From positions 724,001-788,000 of the forward strand of contig BSBM01000825.1 in NCBI GenBank assembly GCA_027924585.1: DNA of 64,000 nt. Reading direction: 5' to 3'. The notes below the pieces were generated by a model, which saw nothing but the letters and a program-made list of their open reading frames with translations, was not told the DNA's origin and made no database searches. The DNA is from Larix kaempferi (lineage: Eukaryota; Streptophyta; Pinopsida; Pinales; Pinaceae). The first letter of the stretch is position 1. Every line of letters begins with the position of its first letter. Below, piece by piece: positions 18,123 to 29,614 of the stretch. The translations under genes were made by a program, and so were the position numbers.

Positions 18123-19170
18123 GTATATGAAACATAGGATTAATACACTAGCATGGAAAATGATTAAATAAGGTGTGTAAAATCATAGCAATGAAAGTAT
18201 TGTTTGTAGTATATTGTCCAACCTCACATGTTTGTCAATTTGGAAGACTTTGTTCAATATCACATAATTGTTAGTATGGAATAATTTGTCCAATCTCACA
18301 TATGTGTCAACATGGAAGATGTTAATTTATTACTTAAGAAAAGATGGAAACGTATTTGAGAAACAAGGACAATAAATTAGCACCCAATTTCTATGGTCGC
18401 TAAGAGGTGATGTAGAGGATTGGAAGTATATCTTACAAATTGGAGTTGTTTCCATCTTCATGTGTAAATCCAATCTTCCATGTTTCTTGTGTAAACAAGG
18501 CAATTTGTGATAAGATCCAAGTACAAATATTTTACCAAAGATTTCTAAGGAAGGGAAATTGATACGAGAACCTAAAACAATCCTGGAGATAAGGATAAAG
18601 AAACTATGAAATTGTGCAATTACTGAGCACCTCATCAAGTTGATGAACTTTCCAATAGAAGAGGTGACATGGGAAGATCATTGAGTTCTTCATGCAAAAA
18701 AATCCAGATTTAATCAAGTGTGGAGTACAACACTTGTTTGAATGGGAAGTGCATGCTAAGCCCTATACATTGTGACACCGCATTTCTATTATTATATTAG
18801 TATTTTCTTTATGGGTTGGATATATATATATATATATATATATATAGCACAAAGAGACCTAGTTTTAGGATCATCTAATCTTGTCTTGTATATTTGATAC
18901 ATTGTATAAGAAGGTTCCCCCCTCGAAGAGGCTTCTTATGCTTCTCTATATTTCATTCTCAAGACATTGAGTTACTCTTTATTTTTATTTTTATGTTATT
19001 TTGGGAATTTGGTTCATAACAATGAAAGTATCTGTCCAATCTCACATATTTGCAACATGTTAATTTATTACTTAGGCAAGGATCCAATGACTTATTTGTG
19101 AGCATGAAATTCTTTGTCCAGTGTCACATATTTTCCACCATGGAATATGTTAACTTGTTTTTTAGGCAGG
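18123..19170. repeat. degenerate tandem repeats and (TA)n in AT-rich DNA
   Basis: Four to five diverged copies of a phrase like TTTGTCCAATCTCACATATT, followed by GTCAACATGGAAGATGTTAA, occur around 18210-18320, 19028-19070 and 19105-19160. A (TA)n microsatellite lies at 18820-18846. Nothing here encodes a recognisable protein. Confidence 0.6.
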
Positions 19171-20025
19171 ACAACCCACTATGTGGCTAATATTCCTTGT
19201 TATTAGTCCCATCCATACTAAATACTATAGTAATCCGTGACTGGTAGTATTTGTAATACATGCTTGTTTTCCCTTAAGTTTTTGAAAGTTTCATAAAAAA
19301 TTACTAATTTAATTCTTTACGAATAAAACATATTTTATGAATTTGTAAATTACACTATTTAATTTTTTCATTGGCCTAAAATGGTGATGTGACTAAATTA
19401 GGCCCTAGTGGTGGGCATTTTTAACATATTTGTCAAAACCTAAACAATAATTCAATAGGTATAAAAAACAATAATAACGATTTAGTGCCCATTTCATTAA
19501 AATCCGGACATATTCATCATAATATGGACAAAAAAGTGCATAATCATGCTTTCAAAAGCCAAAAACAACCTTTGTTTAAAGTGCAAAATTAGGTTAAAAA
19601 TGTGCAAAAATGGGTTAAAAAGTGTATTTTCCAATTCCAAAAGCACGATTTTAGAATAATTTTGAACCTAAAAAGTGTGATTTTCAATTAAAAAATTGTG
19701 TCTTTTTAATCAAAAAGTGAGATTTTTTATTCAAAAAGTGTGATTTTTTATTCTAAAAGTGTGATTTCTTATATCATACATGAAGTTTTTAATTCTAAAA
19801 ATGAGAATTTCCATTTCATAAGTATGATCCTTGATTCTATCAAATATCAATTTAAATTTTGTTGATCTAACTACTAATTCCAAAGACGTCAATTTCATTT
19901 TTTTTAACTCAAAACATACTTGGATTTGGACAATGTATAATAGAATGGTTATTTGATTCTTCATTTTTTATAGATTACACGCCACACTATCAATTCAATG
20001 TTTGTCTACATGAAATTTTCAAACT
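19171..20025. other. unassigned AT-rich DNA
   Basis: A low-complexity stretch with repeated short words such as AAAAAGTGTGATTTTT (about 19670-19800), suggesting slippage-derived cryptic repeats. No gene is seen. Confidence 0.5.
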
Positions 20026-20310
20026 AGTTTGTTGCATATTATCAACATTAAAATAGTTAACAATGACCACCATAGTAATTATATATCTTAATATTCCCCA
20101 AGTGGGGTGCCATCATTTGTTTCATATTATCAACATTAAATATAGATAACAATGACCACCATAGTAATATTATGCCTTGATATTCCCCAAGTGGGGTTCC
20201 ATTGTTTGTTCCATTGTTTGTTGCACATGATCAACATTAAATAGTTAACAATGACCACCATAGTAATATTATGCCTTGCTATTCCCTGAATCCCCAAGTG
20301 GGATTCCATC
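20026..20310. repeat. three-copy tandem repeat, about 95-bp unit
   Basis: Three successive units contain CATRTTATCAACATTAAA-like sequence, then AACAATGACCACCATAGTAA, then ATTCCCCAAGTGGGGTTCCAT. The CCCCAAGTGGGG part is itself a near-palindrome. The third unit has a small insertion (CTGAATC). Confidence 0.85.
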
Positions 20311-21340
20311 ATAGTAAATACATGGACGTGACAATGCACATGGACATTAAAACACACATGGACGTGACAACACACATCCCATGTAGCCGTCCGACCACTT
20401 GGAATTTCAATGCATACAAAAGGGATAGGGAAATTAAGGAGGGGAGTCCCCTCATTAAGTTTACTACGTAGATTAATGGTACCTTCATCATGCGAAGGAT
20501 TTGGATAAAGGACAAGCTAGATCACCCCTTCAATTCTGAAATCATGGAAATTTAATTCCTTATCATGACACCAGGAGGGCATGAAATATAGGGCATGTTC
20601 CCATTTATGGAATATTTGGGGAAATATGGACGTCATATTTGGTTCAACTAGTGTATTGTGGCACTTATCTAGCCATCTATGCATCAACCCGGGCATGGTC
20701 ACATTTAATAAATGAAGTGATTCAAAGAAAGAGGGAGACCTCAACATGGGGCATGGGCACAAAATAGAGGGATAATCAACCACGAAGAGGAGGAGAAATA
20801 TTATGAGGCTCAGTTGGAAAGAGAGGTCACTCAATAGGAAATCAATGAGGTACTAGATACTTTGGTAGAAAAGTTTCTGTTAGCTGAAGGGTGGATGGAA
20901 GCGAGAAATTAGGTGCAACTACAATGACAAGATGAAGGGGAGATGAATTAGCCTGAAAACACTCAACCACTAGAAGAGACTTAGAATCAATGGAGCTACC
21001 AAGTTGTTTTGGAAGAGTCAGAGACACCTCCACACAATCTCGACCCATCAAAATTGGTCACATTTCCTAACTAGCAGGAAGGTTACCATTTCAGTTGTTT
21101 TTTTCATATTGGCCTGGAGAAGCTAATAACCCCCCTAAGATACCACTCCTCCCCAAGCTTAGGAGTTCCCTTGGTGTGAGGGTACTAGTTACATGCATCT
21201 AATAGAGGGGGACATACAATTGATTTTTAATGTGAGAAGGGATATAAAATACCTACGCTTTCACATGGAGCAACAAGCATGCATACAACAAATTCAACTA
21301 GACATCTTCTCTCACCACCTAGGAATCAAGTCCCATACAT
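20311..21340. other. unassigned region
   Basis: A short run of repeated ACATGGACGTGACAA words at 20322-20375 is followed by sequence with only scattered short frames on both strands. I could not match any to a known family. It may be decayed Gypsy internal sequence, but I see no diagnostic motif. Confidence 0.4.
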
Positions 21341-23866
21341 TGTTATACCCTTATTTTCCACCCTAGAGGATCCCTAGAGACCACATATCTTTGATTAGAT
21401 GAAATTAATTGATTATACCTTTCTCTTGGCCTTGTTTTTTCCATTATCACCCCCTGCATAGCTATAGGGGGGCGATGATACAATTGTCATCCCTTCTTGC
21501 ATGCTTGAAGGGGGGTGACACTATCCCTCATTGTATGTTGTGGGGGGGGTGGTGATGGTTCTTCACATGGATTTTGGATGAGTTTTGAGGAAATTACATG
21601 TATGATTGGACTCCACCTCATTTTGGCATGGGAACTCACACGCTAGCTCGAGTCTACATACCCTTAGGTGTCTATATTCACCCCCCCTTCATTCACCGTA
21701 CACCTATATATTGTTTCCATTTCACGAGAGAGAAGGACTCTCTACTTGGTATTGTTATGCTATTGGAATCACTAGTGCATCCCATAGCCTTATGATCATC
21801 TTGGTTGAGTCAAGGAAGGTTTGGAGTAGGAATCTTGCAGGAGATTTGCATCAACTCACTCAACGTTTGTTTCTTTGATGTAATCCTTATCCTTTATATG
21901 ATATAGACGTTCATTTCTCCCCCCTCTACATCATGTTGTTATGAATGGTATCTTGTTTGGATCTATACATTTCATTGATGTCCTATAGTGGATTTGATAT
22001 TGCTTGAGTAAATCAGGTTATATCTGATTATATATTGCTTAGATCTATGAGTTTATATTCATTTACATGCCATATTTGATATGCTATAAGGTTTTTAGGA
22101 AGGTATTGGTTTTATTCTTTGTGTGTAGGGTACTAGCAGGTGGAGCTAGAGAAAATTCTATTAGATCTACAACAGCTGGGTTGGATCTACACCAAAGGAC
22201 CTTTCATAATACAAGGTATGTCCCCCTTCTTCCTCTTCTTGTCATATTGAATGTGTGAATGGATGATTAGATCTAGGAATTAAAACATTGGATCTACCCT
22301 CCTATATACCTTGGATTAGGGAAAGGATTCCAGGGAGATCTCACCTTTCCGTAGGGGAGAATTCTCCAGAACAAAACTAATTAATCCACTAGGGAAGGAT
22401 TTGGTTTATTATTTTTCTAGTGTATGATATTTTGAATTATCTTTTTATTGAACTTCATGTGTTTTCTCTAGCAATTAAAGTCTTCATCTACATGTTTTGG
22501 ACCTCCTCATCCCTTGGAACAACTCAGATCTGAGTTGGATTTCAATTTTTGGAGTCATTATAAGCTCTATCACCTCCTCCCTTTGAGGACTAGAGCGAGA
22601 TATCCCTCCCTAATCCACTATAGTGGGGAGATACCCTAACTGTCATCATCCCCTACATGCCTGAGGGGGGTGATTACTGGCTCAAACAAGTGAATTTTTA
22701 ATGATCTCTCATCCAATTTTGCTAAGATTTAATCTGATCCCCCACAAACATGTCTGTGAATGTCTAGAACTTGTGAAAAACACGAAGACTACCTCCTTTT
22801 GAGTTGTTTGAGTATTTTTTATTTATTTCATTCAACCTTGCTTAAGTGTGTTTGTTAGCCTGTGAATTAGTGCATGGGTTTATAATTCAACCCCTTTTGG
22901 TCTGGTGGCAATTTTGGAGGTCTTCCATATCCTCTGTTGCTATCCTTTCAACCCTGTTAATTCAGTGATAGTAGGGGAACCCTTTTTGTCTTTTTTTATC
23001 ACACATTGTATGCTAAACATTGGGTTGCTTGCAATGAGCACATGTGGTTACTAGTTTGCTTAGTGATCATTGTTTTGTCTTGCTGATTTGATTGCCACTT
23101 TTTGAATCTGTCTATTGCAAGCATTTTCTTCTTGTTTGTTTGTTTCACATTTGAAAGCCAAAGGAAAAACAAAAGATTTCTACATTTGGCATGATCATAG
23201 CTTCTCATTTTGGTGTGATTGCTTCTGGTTTGATTGTATTGCATGTAAATATTGTACATGATTAGATCTTCATTTTGAAGGCTTTCATACTTTGTTGGGA
23301 TCATTGTATGTTGAGTTTTATTGATGAAAAATAAAAGAGACCTCTTCCCTCTCATAGATAGAGTTCATCGAATGTAAAATAAGTGCATTATCATTATTTC
23401 ATTCTTTCTATTTGTAGAGTCAAGTGTCTCTCACATCACCAAGTCTCATTCCATGTACCTTGATTGAGTAATCAATAGCTATAAAAGGAAGTGCTAATTA
23501 AAATTCATTAGAATTTTTTCTTTGGTCTATAAAACCAACATTAGTATAGGGTGTAGGGCCTTGGATTAGGATTGTAGAGGACACTCTCCAAGGCCATTGA
23601 AAAGAAACTAGAGTCATTAAAGAGTTAAAATCCATTAGTAGCGAAAGCCGCATGTCGGGAAAGCTATTCTAACAAAAGAGTCAAGCAAAAGGTCAAGGTA
23701 TGTGCATTTGGGAGATATCCCCTCTCGGTTTGCTTAGTGGGTTCTTGGGTGTCTAAGACTTGTGTCTTTCATTTTGTGCCCACACATTTGAACTTGAATT
23801 ATGACTATTATGCCTAGTCATCATTTGTGAAGTAGTAACCGTAGATGGTATTCCTAGGTTCCTACA
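21341..23866 (+). repeat. possible long Gypsy-type LTR
   Basis: The segment starts TGTTATACCCTTATTTTCC, a common opening for plant Gypsy LTRs, ends GGTTCCTACA, and is followed after one base by TGGTGACTGCAAGTGGGA (23868), which could be a tRNA 3'-end complement. A TATA-like TCTATAAAACC lies at about 23525. No second copy exists in the window and no target duplication is visible, so this is a tentative call. Confidence 0.25.
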
Positions 23867-23867
23867 C

Positions 23868-24760
23868 TGGTGACTGCAAGTGGGAAGTGCTTGCAGTACC
23901 TGAGATAGGCGATAATCATTTGATTTCTCTACCTTAGGGAGTGCCATGTAAGTACTTGGACCTTGGATTCAAGGGAGTAAGAGAGGTTTTGGTAACTATT
24001 TCTCACCTCTTCGTTGGTGTCTTGAGACCCCATCTATGGAAGAGTCCTTTTACCCTATTGTTTTTCCTGTTGATAGCCTATATTTTTTCTAGGGGTGTGT
24101 TGTGGTTTTACATTATAGTTGGCCTTAGGATTATTATTTTATATTGGATAATTATATTATTTATTGCGACCAATCTACGGACTCGCCAATATCGATGTAT
24201 ACGAGGCTTCTCTCCTTCCGAGTAGGAACCACCATCTATTCCAAGGTGAGTCATCTCTCCAGTAGAGGAAAGTGAAACAATTAGTTCAGAAAGTGATTAA
24301 GTTCATACCAATTGAGTTGAATTTGACGTTGTGAATGATGGTTTTGTATCACACTTTAACCTCCCTTTGACCAATCCTTTCGGCCTCATACTTGAGCAAG
24401 TTAGACCTTGTCCTGGTGCTTCTTTTTCACTATTCAACCACATGATGTCTGGGAATAAGATGTCTTCATCCATGGAACAACCTACTCCATCTTCCCTCGG
24501 TGTTCAAGGGGGAACTTCTGTCAATTCCCCTCAACTATCCTCTAACGAGGTAAGTTCTCCATCTACTCTATCCAATAAATCATCATTTTTTCTTTGGGGA
24601 ACGTTTTCCATACCTACAGTTCCATCCATAGGTCAATCTAGTGCCCCACAATCTAGTGGATAATTCCTACAATCTACCCATCTTTTGTCTTTGGGGGAGG
24701 GCCTAATTCTACTTTTAATACTAGCAGTAGTGTTGGAGAACCTCTTAACCTTAAATTGTA
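23868..24760 (+). other. possible leader and N-terminal gag-like frame
   Basis: Sequence downstream of the putative PBS. A frame at about 24331-24663 encodes a Ser/Pro-rich peptide (for example SSSMEQPTPSSLGVQGG, NEVSSPSTLSNKSS) with no recognisable domain. Its position after an LTR/PBS-like junction suggests the start of a decayed gag, but composition is the only evidence. Confidence 0.25.
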
Positions 24761-25189
24761 GAATATAAAATAGATAGTAGAAGGGGACAATATTCTGAGG
24801 AGAAAGGTGGTGTCTAAAGACATCATTGCAACATTTAAGCGCAGAGCATGATGATCAGAACATCACAATTCATATTGAGCATTTTCAACACACTAGCACA
24901 ACCCATAAGGTCATCCTTTTATAACTTCCAGATCCAACAAAATCCCTGAAAGTGAGGAAAATATGGTCCATAAATAAGGATCATTAGTTCTAATGGTTTC
25001 TACAAAATCTAGAAGGTCGTAAAGTTGAGCTGGTTGTGGTACTTGCATTGACCATGATCTTACTGACCATCTAGTCAACTATTCATTCATTCCACTGTAT
25101 TTCTAAGTCAGTCCTCCTGCATTCCAATGAATGATTGTCTCCAGAAGATCCATAGGTGTGATGAACCATCAATACCTTAGGTTCCAACA
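24761..25189 (-). repeat. probable 3' LTR of Copia-G, left end undefined
   Basis: On the minus strand, TGTTGGAACCTAAGG starts at 25189 immediately after the PPT-like run. The LTR must extend leftward from there, but no second copy is in the window, so its left end is a guess. Confidence 0.35.
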
Positions 25190-27290
25190 CCCCCCCATTA
25201 GCACAACACTCTGGGGAAGTAGGAGGTGAAATTACTTGCTCTGAACATCCCCCCCATAATTGCAGCTTCCTGAAGTCCAATCATAGCCCAAAGTTTAAAA
25301 AACTTGGCTTTTGGTAACGACTTTGTAAATATACCAGCTACCTGATCATCTATCCTGCAATAAAAAAGTGAGACAACATTTTCTTGTACCAACTGTCTCA
25401 GATAATGAACATGTAGTTCAACGTGCTTCATTTCGCTACGAGAAACATGATTATCAACAACTTGAATAACACCTTGATTATCACATTAAATAAGAGTGGA
25501 GTCATGAATAGGAAACCCAAGGTCATCGAGAAGGTGATGAATCCAAATTGCATATATACCTGCATTGACAAATCCATGATACTCAACTTTGGTAGTCAAA
25601 AGAGAGACTATTTTTTGTTTCTTACACGACTAGACCAAGGGTCTATAACTTCGTTGAAACACATAGCTAGAAGTCGACTTTCAATCATCAATGTCACCAC
25701 CCCAGTCATAATCAATGTACTTAACTAGTGGCTCTGGAATACGACAATATTCAATACCATACTGATAATTTCCCTTAATGTTGTGAGAAATTTTCTTTGA
25801 ATCCTTCCAGTGGATTTCTTAAGGATCTTGCATGAACCGAGAAACCACACTAACATAAAAGGAAAGATTTGGTCAACTGTGAGTAAAATAAATCAGGATA
25901 TTGACCAACTGTCGATAAAGAGTGGTGTCGACTCATGGAGAGTCATAGTCTTTGACAATTTCACTCCTAACTAATAAGTTGTAGCACATGAATTACAATC
26001 ATCCATCTTGAATCGCTTCAAAATTTCCAAGGAATATTTAGGTTGAGAAAGAAAGATACCATCATCCATTTGTAAAACTTGAATACCAATGAAGAAATGC
26101 AAAAGAACAAGGTTATTCATTTCAAAGGTATCTCCACGTTTTTTCTTCAAACCCAAAATCAAATTGACATTATTTCCAATTATGACCGAATCATCAACAT
26201 ACAATGCCACAATCAGAGTATCACCATGAACATGTAATACATAAATATTGTGACTAGATTCACAATGTTTGAAGCCAAAATTGTCAAATAAATGATCAAT
26301 CTCCTCATACCAAACATGAGGTGCCTGTTTCAGACCATACAACGACTTTTTCAGTCGGAAAACATGACCATAATCTATCACAAAGCCAAGAGGTTTCTCC
26401 ATATAGATTTCTTCAATCATATCTCCATGAAGAAAAGCACTTTTAACATCCATTTGATGAAGCTCCACTCCAAAACAAGTAGCAAGGGAAAGGATTAGTC
26501 GAACATAATTCATGTTTGAAACATGATAAAATTATTTAGTGTAGTTGATGCCTTCATTCTAAGAGAATCCCGTGGAAACCAAATGAGCCTTGTAGCATTC
26601 AACAACACCGTTGAAGGTAAATTTAGTGTTATAGACCCATCAACACTTCACGACCTTCTTTCCTTGCAGTCGGGGAACAAGTTCCCACGTATTATTCTTC
26701 TTCAAAGAATTAATTTCAATAGTCATATCACTCTCTCATTCTAGAAAACCCTCAGAATTAACATATGTATTAGGATCATAGCTTTAAAGAACTTGCGCTA
26801 TAAAGGAAACACTACCCCATTATTTCTGACTGTGAGTCTTCCGACCAATACTAGCATTGCCAGCATCTGATCCATCATCTTTAATCATCGTAACATCCCA
26901 CTAAGGAAAGAAAATCGGTGATGATTCGGGTCATCTATCCCCAAATATGTGAGTCAAGGAAGTCGGAATGCTGACTCTAGTAGTCATATTAGTCTAACTA
27001 CCAGTTGACTTAGGGGGCAAAATTCATTGGTCTAGTGGGGATTCTAGTTACGTGAACAATCAATCTAGACTCTTCAATAATTTCAAATGGGTAATTGTTC
27101 AATGGACCAAAGGAGGAATTCAATAGCTTATTACTTGAAATAATCTCATCAAAGATCACACTTTTGCTTAAGATGATCTACTGTTTGATAGGATCAAATA
27201 TTCTACAGAATTTCGTCTCATTACAGTATCCCATCAGGATGAAAGCATGACTCTTTGCATCCAAATTCGTTCTATAGTTTTTGGTGTCAA
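25190..27290 (-). pseudogene. pol: Copia pol remnant, minus strand (Copia-G)
   Basis: Reading leftward from 27290: an integrase C-terminal block (DAKSHAFILMGYCNETKF), a divergent linker, then reverse transcriptase, open from 26513 to 25971 with MDVKSAFLHGDMIEEIY, SLYGLKQAPHVWYEEI, ALYVDDSVIIGNN (YVDD intact) and PKYSLEILKRFKMDD. RNase H follows with YIDYDWGGDIDD, CDNQGVIQVV and HVELHVHYLRQLV, ending DDQVAGIFTKSLPKAKF. The integrase core and everything upstream are not found. A purine run (complement of 25190-25198) and TGTTGGAACC, read on the minus strand from 25189, mark the start of a 3' LTR to the left. Confidence 0.88.
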
Positions 27291-28260
27291 TTTTTACTCA
27301 TCAAATGATACCTACATAGATGGGGATGTGAGGTTGTTTGACAACCAAACTAACATCCATTCCAAGCGCAAGCATGGGAGGCACTTTGATGCAAGAACTT
27401 GATTTCATTATGGAGAAATATTGGATGCATAGGTTCCGATGATCAGGATTAATTGGGAGATAGATCATTGTCCCATCTTGATTCAGGCTAATCAACGGGC
27501 TCACTTTTTATTTTTGGAGGCTCGATCTTGAAGGAATACTATTGAAGATGCATGGCGCTAGCAGAGCTGTTCATGGTCACAAAAGTGGTTGTCTATGAAA
27601 TCCTCCTCATGCATGATCCTGAAACCATGAAATCGCTTACCAAATAAATCACAACCATAAGGCCTGCCAATCTGTGAAATAAGCTCCCTAAGCACCAATG
27701 GTTTAGTGATGTGACATGAATAGACAATGAGGATTGAATTGACAATAAGGAAGTTGTGCGATGCTTGATACACATGTAGATCTTGAGGCTGACAAATCAA
27801 TGGTCATGGAGGATTCAGGATACTGAAGGAGCTCAATTTTTCTCTAGACACACCTGATCCCGAGAGAAAAACATCATGTACATGTGTTCTCATCATAGGC
27901 ATTCAGGATCACAAAAGCAGTTTGTACAAACCAACCTATAACTGATCTTGAAACCCTAAACAACCTTTGTTGCACATATCCTAAGTTGCTTTCCTAGTGT
28001 ACCATAATCCAGTATCTGAGTGCCACATGTCCCCACTCTACAATGGATAAAGTGTTAAATGTCGACCTACCACGAGCTCATCCTCTCCTACGACATCATG
28101 CCATTTGGTAGTTGCATTAAGTGAGCGAATTTGATTATAAAACCCATCAATTCCTTGTTTTTTCAAATTCAATTTAGCAAAAGAAGCACAAAGCTAATTC
28201 AATTTAATTATGATATTTCTTACTCCCCGATAAAAAAGAATTAAACCCTGCATGCTCACC
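27291..28260. other. unassigned region right of Copia-G
   Basis: Short frames only. It should hold the upstream half of Copia-G or the target it inserted into, but I can recognise no integrase core, gag or LTR. Confidence 0.4.
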
Positions 28261-28629
28261 ATGGATCCACCACCAATGTCTCCTCTCGTGACTTCTATAC
28301 AATCCTTTCCCATACTAGAGCCCACTGTAACCTCCATAGTTCCAGAAGATCACCTGGCGAATTCCTTCTTTGAGGTTTTTGACACTGTTACTTCAACCCC
28401 CAATATGCATCAAGTATTTTAGGAGGTTAAGGAAATATTTGAGGAAGGAGGTTATAAGTTACACTTTTGGGAGTTTGGTTTTCCTCTCATGGCTATTCCA
28501 TGAATGTGACATTTTCCTGAATTCGTGGGATGGTGTATGGAATTGTACTTTGAAGAAAATAATGCGGTTATTGCTCGAGATGGGACACATGTTTTCCCTA
28601 TAAATAAAGAATTTATTCAAAAGATGTTG
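28261..28629 (+). pseudogene. unknown ORF, 5' part, split by Copia-D
   Basis: The frame begins ATGGATCCACC (MDPPPMSPLVTS) and reads through FFEVFDTVTSTP, GYKLHFWEFGFPLMAIP, WCMELYFEENNAVIARDG and INKEFIQKML before Copia-D's LTR starts. Three stop codons interrupt it. The same frame resumes exactly at 33839 once the element and one target duplication are removed. I do not recognise the protein. Its placement ahead of a PPT and LTR (37003-37876) suggests a retroelement polyprotein rather than a host gene. Confidence 0.6.
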
Positions 28630-29377
28630 TGTTGGAATATTCTCATCATCATTTTCGATATTTGCATGCCTGCATGCATTCTACATGCATCCAGTCATCA
28701 TGCTTCCAATCATCATGCATGCATCCAGTCATCGGTATGGTAGTCTCCCCAGCACCTAGAGCCTATGTTTATTCCCATAGAGCTTGTTTTTATCCATAAG
28801 GAGCCCTCCTACCTACCTAGTGCACCTTGTTTTCCTCACCTGGAAGACTAATACACCCTACTACACTACTTGGATCACTAACAGTCAGTTGCAACATTTA
28901 TTGACCACTTTATGCATTTATTGCTCAGTTTAACTTCCTGTAGCTTCCATTTGTCTGTATCGGAGTGCCACTTGACCTAATTATAGCCTCATCAGCCTCA
29001 TGTGCCCTCCTTGGAGTCTCCATCCCTTGATTTGTGCTCACATGACTCAGTTAGACTCAGTTAGACTCATTTGACTGACCTTTGACCATTTGTGACTACT
29101 GCCACTGATTGGATGATGTCTCCAATGCTATCCAAGCCACACACTGAGGAGAATTCAAATGACCTTAGAGGAATTCGAATCCATTTGATTGTATTAAGTT
29201 GTTATTCACTTTTCATAGTGCCAGCTTACAGCTGATGTATGATACAATAGTTTTTGTCATTTCTTGTGTTAATGAGTGATTATTGATTCATGAATTCTTC
29301 TTTTCTTCTATGCTATTCTTGAGTGAGTTTTAGTGAGGTTTTCTCTAGCTGTGTGATCTATCCTGGAGATTATCACA
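28630..29377 (+). repeat. 5' LTR of Copia-D
   Basis: A 748-bp LTR matching 33111-33833. Near its start are palindromic TGCATGCAT words and repeated CAGTCATCATGC phrases. This copy has an additional ATGCTTCCAATCATC-like unit that the 3' copy lacks. Confidence 0.95.
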
Positions 29378-29392
29378 TGGTATCAGAGCTGG
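29378..29392 (+). other. primer-binding site, initiator-Met tRNA (Copia-D)
   Basis: TGGTATCAGAGCTGG follows the LTR directly and is the canonical Copia PBS. Confidence 0.92.
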
Positions 29393-29614
29393 ATTCAGCT
29401 ATTCAAATTGTAGTAGTAGAAGTTGCAACAATTGCAACAATTATAGCAATTCTTTGAGCAACTATATTTCATTGAGCACCAGAAGCCTCTGGATTTCCAC
29501 AGCAATTCCTGGTGCAATTGTCTTGAATTCATTGGAGCAATCGAGTGAGTTCTAGACAGGCATGGAGGATCCAGTCACATGTGCTCAGTGTCCTAAGGTA
29601 GTGTTCAATTTGAA

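Noticed and set aside
24331-24663. Ser/Pro-rich 110-aa frame as a host gene
   Set aside because: No domain, no splice or promoter context, and it lies downstream of an LTR/PBS-like junction.
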